Source: Vigna angularis
Lineage: Eukaryota; Streptophyta; Magnoliopsida; Fabales; Fabaceae
Length of the DNA: 64,000 nt
Direction: 5' to 3'
NCBI RefSeq assembly: GCF_016808095.1
Contig: NC_068970.1
Span: 64,455,130 to 64,519,129, forward strand
Below, in pieces: positions 1 through 10,652 of this stretch (position 1 is its first letter; each line of letters opens with the position of its first letter). Under the pieces are notes generated by a model that was not told where the DNA came from, ran no database searches, and was given only the letters and a program-made list of their open reading frames with translations. The position numbers and the translations under genes were made by a program.

Positions 1-195
1 AATAAAAAGGTAAGGTTAAAAATAAGAATTAAATGTAAGCAGAGTAGGTGTCCAAATATATATAAAAGAAAACAGTGTAAATATAAAAAATTATATTTCA
101 CATTGGTCAGACGGTAATATCTTAATATTAATCGATAAAATTCTAGTTAATTTAAAACATGAAATAATAACGATTTATAATAATAAAAATTTAAG

Positions 196-226
<31 letters not shown>

Positions 227-590
227 AAGGTTCTAGTTGACATTAATTGAAAAATTGTTATCTCCACAGTACTTGTATTTTACTTATGTTGACAAATATG
301 TAATTAAAGTCAAATTAAAAAGAATAGGTAAAAGTATATGAATTTGAATATGTGAAAATTTTCAAACTTTTACTTTTTAGGTGAAATTTAAAATTATCTA
401 CTTTTTAAGTAATGTAATTTCTTTCATGAAAATTTTAAATTTTAATTCCTCTTAAAATTATTTATCTAGATAACCTAATTTATTGTAAAACAATTGTATT
501 ACTCTCTTAAAGATAAATTCCAGAAATATTATTCTAAAAAAAATGGAGTGATGCAAAGAAATATGTGGAGTGCAAAATGAAACTCCTATT
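1..590. other. AT-rich intergenic DNA with an (AT)n microsatellite
   Basis: No coding frame of note. A pure AT dinucleotide run lies at 196-220. The rest is A/T-rich low-complexity sequence without recognisable repeats. Confidence 0.6.
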
Positions 591-593
591 TGT

Positions 594-619
594 CACGTGG
601 GCCTGGAAGGCCCGATAGC
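594..619 (+). promoter_or_regulatory. G-box plus GGCCC motif upstream of TFB5
   Basis: A CACGTG G-box (594-599) is followed at once by a GC-rich patch containing GGCCT and GGCCC, the only GC-rich island in the first 1.1 kb. GGCCC elements (TCP/site II type) are common in promoters of plant housekeeping genes. A plausible 5-prime-UTR intron follows, with donor GAG|GTAGCG near 732 and acceptor TTTCCAG ending at 1134, so this patch would sit close to the transcription start. Promoter role is inferred. Confidence 0.4.
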
Positions 620-1150
620 TTGCGTGGTTTTCTTCTCTGAAATTCCCTTTCATGTAAAACCTACCACAATTTTCGCCATTGCAGATTGGAGCTTTAGCTG
701 TTGTGCCAACTCTATAGACAATTATAATTGAGGTAGCGAAGTTCGTGCGATGATGTCAAGCTTTTGCATCCTTTTTCCATTTTTTTCTCGATAAGATCAC
801 ATCGTTTCATTCCTAATGTTAAGTTACTTAGTTCAATTCATTTAATTCTTTTTTATTTCATCTTAGCAAGATTAGATTAATTTGTGATCATAGTAGTTCA
901 TTGGACTTGTGATGTATGGAGGAAAGAATAATTAATGTTCGATTTGATAACCATGAATTTTGTTGTAAGAAAATCACAGGGTGCAGACTATGGCTTGTTT
1001 GGATAAGTATGTTTTAAGAGAAGCTTTGTAAAGCATTTTTAGCTCTGTATCAAATAAGCTAGTTATTATTTACTATCTACAATGATGACGAATGTTATGG
1101 TGTCTGTTGTAACTTGTCTTAGTTTTCTTTCCAGGAAGGTTATATACACC

Positions 1151-1699
1151 ATGGTCAATGCCACCAAAGGAGTCTTCATTTCCTGGTATCACCTCTTGGA
1201 AAGTTGTATAATTATGACTGTTGTTAGCCAAATATTCAAATGATTATATTTACAACTAGCTATTGTTGGAACTTCTACATACTAAAACTATAAGGACTGT
1301 TTTTTCCTTCTTACATGGGTAAAAAACCTCTTGCCATAAGTTTTGGTTTATTAATGTTAACAACAGTCATAATTGTGTATTTCTCTTTTCCACATGAAAA
1401 CAACCAGTCACTAATGGGATATCAAATTACCATAGTTGGAGTAAACATGGTTTACTTTTAATTAATTTTTGCTTTCACTTCTGTAATCTGCATCAATGAT
1501 TGGCTAAATTGTCTTGTGCAGTGACATTCCCATGGCACAATATATCATCAATATGAATGCTTCATTTCCTGCATCTGATAAGTTCATAATACATGTCTTG
1601 GATAGCACCCACATGTTTGTCCAACCTCATGTTGAGGGAATGATACGGAGTCAAATCGCCAAGTTTAGAGAGGACAACACATATGTCAAACCTAATTGA
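1151..1699 (+). CDS. TFB5: General transcription and DNA repair factor IIH subunit TFB5
   Basis: Small subunit of TFIIH, the nuclear complex that opens promoters for RNA polymerase II and opens DNA in nucleotide-excision repair; TFB5 (p8/TTD-A in animals) stabilises the complex by binding the p52/TFB2 subunit. Two exons: 1151-1185 and 1522-1699 (stop TGA at 1697). The donor is GT at 1186, the acceptor is TTGTGCAG, and the split codon makes the Cys of the ISCDIPMAQ stretch. The product is 70 residues, the normal length (about 70-72). The start MVNATKGVFISC is the conserved family N-terminus, so a start inside exon 2 is wrong. Conserved stretches IIHVLDSTHMFVQP and a basic C-terminus are present. 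A 5-prime-UTR intron (about 733-1134) is likely. I am sure of the family; the UTR model is inferred. Confidence 0.93.
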
Positions 1700-1874
1700 T
1701 TATGCATAGCTTTTATGGCCTTCTCAATTTCTATCTCCCAGCAACGGTTGCAGTGCTATGTAAGAGCATTTAGTGTTCTTTATATTTTTTTTTATAGTAC
1801 GCAGGGAAAAACGATATGTAATAAGTATAATTTTCCCTTTCTAAAAGTAATTCTGTTGCTCCCTCTCCCACAAC

Positions 1875-1952
1875 TCCATTTTCCAAACTAGATTAGATTT
1901 ACCAGTTTTATATTCCATTTTCCAAACTAGATTAGATTTACCAGTTTTATAT
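1875..1952. repeat. Perfect 39-bp tandem duplication downstream of TFB5
   Basis: Positions 1875-1913 and 1914-1952 are identical copies of a 39-bp unit beginning TCCATTTTCC. With no mismatches between copies, the duplication is recent, or possibly an assembly artefact. It lies about 175 bp past the TFB5 stop, so probably in or just beyond the 3-prime UTR. Confidence 0.9.
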
Positions 1953-3109
1953 GCCGTTTGTTTTTCACTTTCTGAAAATTACCTTCTTTTAGTGGCTTGT
2001 TTACAGAAATAGGGATTTTACTTAACACATTTTCCCAAATGCTAAACAGTATTTTAAGGACTAAATTCGAACTTTGCATATTAGCATGATATAAAACCAT
2101 CTATTTCTTTTATAAATTGATATTAAGTTACATTTAACTTCAAGAGAAAATAGATAGGAAATACTATAACATGCATTGATTTTTTTGACTTATTTACTTT
2201 CTTCTCCTATTAATGATTGTTGAAAACTTTATGCAAAGTTCCATTTGGAATAAAAAACAGACAAATCAGTTTTGTTTATTCAAATTAGTTATGTGGAAGT
2301 AAATACAAATGGCTAAAGAAGCTGGTTAGTGGTTATATCAGAGTATGTTTAAAATGTTGCTAAGAAATAAAATAATATTTGTTTTCAGTTGTTCACCAAT
2401 CTGAGGGAGAATTTTACTCCATATTGTGTTGTTTTGCTGTTACTTTCTAGTAGATTTTCAGTTTTTAAAATTATGTGGAGTTTCTTGGGGCTGTTATGAA
2501 ATGTGGTCAGTAATGTAGTGACCTATTTTTGGGACACAGTTAATTCTTTTAAATGATTAGAGGAACACATTTTTCTCTACAACGTTGTATCGCCCCTTTG
2601 ACATTTATCTGTGGTATTGGAAATTAAAAACCAGTGAAACGTGTGACTCAAAACACAACTACTGAGACCTCATTGCAACTGTTGGATTTTTCTTATGGAG
2701 AATTTCTTGCGATTAAAAAATATTGGATAGTTGTTGAATCTTGGATTCAAGAACCATCACCAGATGTTGATAGATGCACGAAAAACAGAATTTGAGAAAA
2801 GAAAATCCAGAGACTTGAAAGCAACAGATTATCTTTTCCTAGCTATTGTTTGTCTAATTTTGGAAACCATTCCTTGCAAATATACTTAAGAGGATATTTG
2901 GGATTCAATGAAGAAAAATGTCAAGGTTTTGCTAGAGTGAAGCGCGCAACTTTAAACCTTGAGAGATTTTGAAGTTTTACCGATGAAAGATGTAAATAAA
3001 ACATCCAAAGCTTATAAATTGTTTAATCCTTGCATAAAAATGTTGTCATTGGCAGGGATATTCTCTTTGATAAAGAGAACACTTGGTATTGGAGTTGGTA
3101 GCAACTTAT
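1953..3109. other. Intergenic sequence, no gene seen
   Basis: A/T-rich sequence between TFB5 and the copia relic. No open frame or RNA gene is supported. The right part (about 2880-3109) could be further decayed retroelement sequence, but I could not align it to a domain. Confidence 0.4.
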
Positions 3110-4095
3110 CCAAGTGTTACTAGATGAAAATGATGAGAAAGAATACACTACATTCGTTTGTGCATTTGAAAGAATTTCTCCAACATTCACATGCAACATA
3201 CGATAGTGTTATCAAGGAAGAAAAATGGTGAAAAGCAATGGATAATGAAATTGATGTCATTGAAAGAAATGACACATGTCAACTATGTGATATTCCTAAA
3301 GCTCACAACACCATTTATGTAAAATGGGTGTTTAAGATAAAGTTAAAAGAAAACAGTGAAGTAGACATTTACAAGGCACAGTTGGTGATAAAAGGATAAA
3401 AGTAACAACATGAAATCAGCTACATTTAAGTTTTTCCCTTAGTTGCAATGCATGACACGATAAGATCAATGGTTGCTTTAGCAGCTATAAATGCTTGGCC
3501 TATTTACCAATTAGATATTAAAGCAACATTTTTTTCATATAAATTAAAGACGTTTTGTACATGCTAAAATAATCTCCACGAGCATTAACGTTAACACCAT
3601 TTACAGAGTTTTCTTTCTTCATCACACAGTCTAACCAAACATACGAACCTGTTTTGCCTTGGGACACACATCTATGGATGTTACAGTATAACAGACATGA
3701 AACCAAATACATTTATGCTCTTGATATTGTTTTGACAAGGGAATAATACCAAAATATACTTGTTACATGCCAAATACATGAGATATGCAAAGAGACTTTT
3801 AAGCCATAAATTTATTGGAAATGTAAATATAAATCACGTGCTTTTGGAAATATTGTACCTATAAAGCACACCATATAATGCTTGTGTTTGCTGCCGAAGA
3901 AATAGATAGGATGGAGCACTTCTATCTCAACAGTTGAAGCAGAAATCCTATACCACTTTTAGAACTCAAAATATACACTGTTTATTTCAAAAATCAGCTG
4001 ACATATGTATTCAATAGAACCAATTAGTTTGGCAAGAAATGAGCACACAAGAACGTTTCATCATCACTTGTCATTTCCAATTTGTCTATTGGCTG
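3110..4095 (+). mobile_element. Decayed Ty1/copia retrotransposon (RT and RNase H remnants)
   Basis: Translation on the plus strand from about 3196 gives a broken copia reverse-transcriptase start: KAMDNEIDVIERNDTC, then VKWVFKIKLKENSEVD, IYKAQLVIKG, and after stops, MVALAAINAWPIYQLDIKA (the family's ...WPIYQLDVKSAFLNG). A KDVLYMLK-type stretch follows near 3550 in another frame. After a gap, the RNase H motif STSISTVEAE appears near 3915-3945 and SLARNEHTRT near 4027-4056. Several in-frame stops and frame changes, an internal deletion of most of the RT palm, and no LTRs recognised: a dead fragment. It ends about 90 bp from the GATB stop codon, so it may now supply part of that gene's 3-prime flank. 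Confidence 0.82.
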
Positions 4096-4185
4096 CATAA
4101 CAGTTTTATCAAGGATCACCACTTAACAAGTTGGAAATAATGCTAAGCACAGAGTAATGAGTGTAGATATAACAATCTATTATCA

Positions 4186-7100
4186 TCAGCTCTTAGAATT
4201 CAATTTTTCCAGGAGGATCCTGTTTAGGAGACCTGGATTTGCCTTGCCTTTAGATAATTTCATTACCTGCATTTGGACAAGCAAAAGTTAGTGAGATATG
4301 AAAAGGAAAAAAAAACATGAAAAATCTTTCCACTCCTACATGTTCATACCTGGCCGGCAAAAAAACCTTGTAGTTTAGTTTTGCCTCCTTGATATTGTTC
4401 CACTTGTTTTGGATTCTCAGCAATCACTTTCTCCACCATTTTTTCAATTTCATTGGGATCTACTATCTGTCATTTCCAAATGCAAAAGCCGGTTACAATA
4501 TTTTCGTTCTTTCTCAGCATCAACAACCAATGTCAAAGATGCAGCCTCAGAGGAGAGGTTTCCCATGGAATGCTCAAAACAATTCAAGTTTTTCTTTTGA
4601 AATAAAAAAATTAAAACTCGATAAACTCCCAAACGCCACGAAATCTAAACCCAGTATAGTTGCTAAATTTGTATTTGAACTCACAAGCTAGCAACTTTGT
4701 GCTTCAGTATCAAAGCATTAATGTTGACTCTTGTTGAATTCTGTCAAAAATACAATACACAGTAAAAACTTCAGTAATGGTTAATTTTACAACTTACCTG
4801 AACCAAGTCCTTTTTCTCTATGAGGTCCTTAACAGTTCCACCTTTAGCTAATAGCTCAAATAATACCTGCAAACAAATGAACACAATGAAAAAAATACAG
4901 AATGCAACATAAGCCCAAATTTAAATAATTCAGCCACAACTGCTCAATTGTCTTTCCTTGTTTTCCACTTCATTGAGATAGTCTTATTCAAAGTCAAACC
5001 AGACATGTAGAAATAAGTAGAAAAGGAAGGAACCGCGGCAAGATCAAAGGGAAGCATATACTGAAAACTGTATCATAACTATATTTCAAACTTGATGGTA
5101 ACAAAATGAGTGTGATAAATCAAAGATCCAAGTTTCCTAATTACCATATTTACATGGCACATTATACATTGGCATAATAATAGGACATGTTTTGTACAGG
5201 AACAAAATATTAAAGTTCAGTGATGATTAAGGCTCTAATGATTAAAGCCCAAATTTAGAGATCAACATATTTATAAACGAATTCCCACACTCGGTTTGGT
5301 CCATAGTTAGAATACACTAACATGACTGACTTTCACCTGTAGTAAAGCATATGAACAAATCAGTGCAAAAACTATAAAGTAGAGCAACTTAATGTTTTAA
5401 AATTGTGTGAGAATCAGGGATGCTTAGGGTACTGCACCCTCATTAGTGCCAAAGCAAACATACCTCCTTCCCAATCTTGCCACTAATGGTTCCACCTTTG
5501 ATGGAAGCTATCAACTCAGACAACTCTTCAGGTGTAAGCTTTATTTCATTTATGGTTAACTTTTCATTTTTCATGAAAGCAGCAATATCACTCATTATCC
5601 AATTGGCGACTAGCTTTGGATCAGCACCTTTTGCAAGAGTTGCATCAAAAAATTCTGCAATCTAATACATCAATTCAGAAGAAAAAAACCATATTAGACC
5701 ATTTGTGGTAATAACTGGCATCTACTATTTAGCTTCTAACGTGTAATGTACTTGATTGAGGGGGCATTTTATTAGACCATATTAGACCATATAGGACCAT
5801 TTTATTTAGTAGCAATGGCAGTTTTATATTCTTCATAGTCTCTTAGTAGTTTACATTAGTTGCAGTATTTTAGCTTCCTTACATTAACTAACATTATTTT
5901 CCTATTTATATCTACATAACATTATCACTTTTAGATTTTTTTTCTTGGGTATTGTCAAATCTTAAGTACATTTCCTAACAATAATTATACAATACTGGGA
6001 TGAAGGACATCTAGTAGATAGTTTACTTATTATTTCTTTCAAACATTTATATCTAAATCTTTAGTACATTGTTTTATTAAATTCGCCTATTTTCAGACAG
6101 TACATAACCACAGAGAACTCACATTTTTATCATTAGCCAGGAAAAGAACATCTTGCATGCTTAAGCCCATCTGCTCATATCTTCTCCGCTTAATTTCTGG
6201 GAGCTCTGGTAAAGATTCTATTATATCATCAACATATTCCTGAGAAAGAATTACTGCTGGAAGGTCTGGTTCTGGAAAATATCGATAATCGGCAAGCCCT
6301 TCCTTTTTCCTCATTGTAATTGTTCTCTAAAAGAAAAACAAGTTACTTAAGAATCCTAGTCTGAAGAGAGAAAAATGAAAACACAATCTTGCACTTGCTA
6401 CACTACACTATAAACAAAAAATATAAGAACACATTGTAGCACTAGCCTGAGAGCCTTCTTCCCATAACCGAGTTTCTTGTACTATCTGATCTTCCTGGCC
6501 TTGACTATGAAGTTCCACCTGCCTTGAAATTTCAAAATCAATTGCTCTACTCACTGAAGAAAATGAGTTCAAATTTTTTATTTCAACCTGCCAGTAACAA
6601 TTGACCATATTAGCTGCTAATCTGTAATATATAGTGTGTTCATACTGCACTGCAACAAAACATAATAGACTTGGTGGCACTTCGTTCCTGTAAGGCAGTG
6701 AAAAGTCACTTTTTTAATAGAAATTTGCAATATGACAATACTCTATTTTCTCATCCACAAGAGAACTGCTTGAAGCAATTACTTTTTATTTCATTCTTTG
6801 AGGTTAATTTATAGAAACCCAAAATTCTGTGCAAGTAATTGTTTTCTTAGAGAACAGAAAACCACGTTGATAATTTCGGATTATAATCTACTAGCCAAGA
6901 ATTGACACACAAAAACTCATTCTGAGTTTTTGTTGAAAATAATATTTTCAATGTCTGGTAGTACAAGATTATCTGTAAACTATATTCTTAATATCTTCCA
7001 TTCTTATGATTGCAGGTAGAAAACTCAACTTGAACGAAGATTCACTGGTAACAATGACTAATTACAGTAGGGATGACATTGACGAGCATAAACAAACTCC

Positions 7101-8514
7101 ATGAGATTTTAACAAGCTTCCTAACAATTTCACAAAGTGCCAATTCCAGAAGTCCAATAATTGGTGTGTAAAACACCTTTAATTATTTATATAGAAGAAA
7201 TACCTTAGTCCCAAACTTTGATTGCCCGATAGGTCGTATTGATACATTTACATCACAACGAAGAGAACCTTCTTGCATATTGCCATTGCTCACTCCCAAA
7301 TACCTCACCAACCTCTGTAGTTCTGCAGCATATTCTGCTGCTTCAATACCATTTCTCATATCAGGCTCAGAAACTATCTCAAGCAAAGGTACCCCTGCCC
7401 TATTAAGATCAACCTGTCATGAAACACCACTAACTTTAACATGCTTGTATCATAGATAAAAACTTGTTGGGTCTTTGGTATTCACGTCAATGAATGGAAC
7501 TGACCAATAAATGTGTTCCAAAATAAGAATTATTCATCAAACAAATGTGTGAAAACTGATCCAGTACAAAGATTTGCTCAAATAAACATAAATGCACTAT
7601 TGAACAAATGCAGTCTGTCAATGGTACACAATGAAGGGTCCATTAAACTTGGATATAAAACAAATAAAAAAAGCATATTAAGGTTATGTTTGAATAAACT
7701 TCTCAACAAATGTTTGCAAGAGAAGAAAATAAGAAGTAATATAGCTTAAATTTTTTCTTATGTTAAAATTGATTTATAAAAAGGTTATTATAGAAATACT
7801 CTCGTTTGTTTCATCACAAGTTGATTTCAAACAGAAGCTAAATAAGATTGCAACTTGCAAACTGAAGTAATGGTAAAGAAGCAAAACCTGTGAGTAATTT
7901 CCATTCTCTGCGTGTAGGAGCTTTCCTGCATCCTCTTCCATGTGAACCCTTGTAATGCCAAACCTCTTGTGGCCCCCGCCAAACTCAACTGGAATATCCA
8001 CATCAAGAAAACCAGCTGATGCTATTGGCACATCAAACTGAGAAATCTGGTACCCTTTTGGAAGGTCAGGGTAGAAATACTGCTTCCTATCAAACTTGGA
8101 GTTGAAAGCCAAGTTGCAGTTAAGAGCAAGGCCCAATTTGACAGCAAACTCAATGATCTTGGAGTTCAAAACAGGTAAAGCACCCGGCAAGCCCATGCAA
8201 ATGGGGCAAATGCTGCTGTTGGGTGGAGAACCGTAATGGTAAGGGCAACCACAAAAGGCTTTGGTCTGAGTGGAGAGCTGAACATGTGTTTCAATGCCAA
8301 TGATGGCTTCATAGTTTTTTGGGATTTTGTCAAGCTTTTTGGACTGGGTGCTGCTTGTTGAAACCTTTGTCTGAGGTTGCCGCTGTTGGGTGTCCGTTTG
8401 AGATTGTGTGGCTTTCGTCGTCAAATGATAAACCCCATTTCTTTGTCTGAGTAACGTTGTTGGATAAAGCAGAAAAGGGTGAACTTGAAAGCTTCTGAAT
8501 ATTGCAGACGCCAT
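4186..8514 (-). CDS. GATB: Glutamyl-tRNA(Gln) amidotransferase subunit B, chloroplast/mitochondrial
   Basis: Subunit of organellar GatCAB, which converts Glu-tRNA(Gln) to Gln-tRNA(Gln); GatB binds the tRNA and phosphorylates its glutamyl group. Eight exons (complement): 7888-8514, 7204-7413, 6447-6587, 6123-6326, 5464-5661, 4798-4866, 4350-4466, 4186-4266; 548 residues, all seven introns phase 0. N-terminal residues 1-65 are Ser/Thr/Gln-rich and basic, a dual-targeting transit peptide. The core starts at [13 protein letters not shown]; four zinc-type cysteines follow (FCGCPY...CPICMG), then [39 protein letters not shown] and RYFPEPDLP. The C-terminal GatB/YqeY tail (exons 5-8) includes LAKGGTVKD and KANPGLLN. 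Intron 3 has a GC donor (CAG|GCTAGT) with a normal TTTTAG acceptor; only this keeps the frame. The start is the first ATG of a long open exon. Family assignment is secure. Confidence 0.96.
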
Positions 8515-10652
8515 TTTGGGAGTTATTAGAAAAGATGACGTAACAAAATAACCTTAGAAATCAAAATTCGCAGACCCAATTGTTGTCCTGTTCTCAACAA
8601 CGAAGAAATTTTGTGCCCAAAATTTGCATTTTCTTTTTCCAACTTGCTGCGTTCTTGGCCAACGATGACTGAGGAAGACAACAATGGTGATAACCCACTG
8701 ACAGCCTTAAACCCTTAAACGCATCGTTTAGAATTAAAGAGTTGATGTAAAAAAAAAGTAAATACTAAAAATAACAAATTTTAAGGAAAAAAAAATAGAA
8801 TACAAGTATTTTGTAATTAAATATAACCATCCAAAATTAAAATATAAAATAAGATATTAATTTTTCAAAACAATTTTTTTAAATAAATGCTTATGTTCCA
8901 AGTTTATATAATTAATTAATTTTTTTAACTTGCTTGCTACTTATAATGAAGGCTTTTTCTAATTAAAATTCATAATTAATAAATATTTATGAATATATAA
9001 TTCGTATTGCATTTACAGTATGTAACTTAACTTATTATATAAGATAATTTTAAATGTTTCTTAAAATTTGCACATATATAATGAAAGAACTATAATATTA
9101 AAAATGTTATCAATAATACAATTATTACTATAGGCTAACATACAATTTTCATAATCATTTTATCATGTAAAACTCTCAATTTCATCCTTTTTTCTAAAAG
9201 AATCTTTAAATTAACCAGTTAAATCGTCTTGAATACCATTTCACCAAAAAATATCAATCAAAATAATATATCTGAGCTAAAATTGAAAAATATTAATTTT
9301 GTCATCTTCGAAATCTTAACTTCACACATTACAATTTTAAAAATTGCATCAAAGAAGAAAAACTATTCCATCTATTAGTCTAAAAGTGAGTCAGAACTTA
9401 TGCCCATCGCTAATTCAAATCATGTGGTACACTTGGAACTTTTATCATGAAATATTTCAAAATATTCATAAGTTGCCTGAAACTTTGGTTAACAGATTAT
9501 TAAATAGTTGTCGTAAATCTCAGTCAGGTTAACAAGAAACATAACACATGAATTTGAAGAATTTCTTACACCATCATAAAAAATTATTAAATAGTTGTGA
9601 CGTTAGATGTTATAGCACTTAATATAAGTTATAAGTTACATTAAACCAATAAAAAAAACAATAATATAAGATGCTTATGTCATTGGTCTTATACTTCTAC
9701 GACATCCAATGACTCTACAATCTAATAACGCATGAATTCTGAAAGTGAAAACACCTTCACCAAATAACTCAAATGTTTGAAATAAAAGGGAAAACATTAA
9801 ATTGAAATATTTGATTTTTTTACAGAAGTTTTAGTCGTTTAACTTCTCCAAAATCCAAGGTATATTACAAATTCATATTGATTCATGAGAAAAGCACAGT
9901 ACATTTTATCTTCTTATTTCTTTCTTCTATAAATATTATGGAGACTAAACAAAGTCCAAAACTAAGAAGATAATTGCATAATCTGAAGCTATGTAATATA
10001 TATCAATGGAGTATGGATCATGCAGAATAATAGCATAAACATGCATACAAATATATTATCTCATGGTTTTGATAACAGAGTGATAACTCCAATTCATACT
10101 TATTGAATAATCCAAATACACGATATAGATATTTTAAAACTTTTCCAGGATATATAATGATTGATGATATACATATATAGTTGCATAGTTGTTACTTGTC
10201 CTTGGAAAGCACCGGACAAATTACCTATTTCCTGCACAAAAAGAACAAAGGACAAACTTGAGGTATTGTAGTTTTCTTATCAGTAGTAATCTGAAATAGA
10301 TATGATCGTTTCAATCTTACAAGGGGGACAAAAGTTTGAAATACATACACAATTAAAGGGAAGGGTTAAGGGCAAGCATGACCTTCTTAAAAGGTACACT
10401 AACTAGGTGAGTAAGCAAATTTTCTACACTAAACCTAATTAGAGAATCCACTTTGAGATGAACATCTGTGGACTATTTAACAAATGAATGTGTTTATAGC
10501 ATATGCAAGATTGAGAATTTACAAGACAATTTGTATAGGTTAAGCTCCCACAACACAATACTCATCAAGAAGAAATGTAGTGTTGAAAAGTAAATGATAG
10601 TAAAACTAACCTGTGCAACATTATATGTTCTATAAAATCAAATCTTTGGCAC
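8515..10652. other. Intergenic region between GATB and the peroxidase gene
   Basis: The first 200 bases are the likely GATB 5-prime flank and are less AT-rich. From 8740 to 10600 the sequence is A/T-rich with no supported gene, tRNA or clear repeat. The last 100-400 bases would include the 3-prime UTR of the peroxidase gene. Confidence 0.5.
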
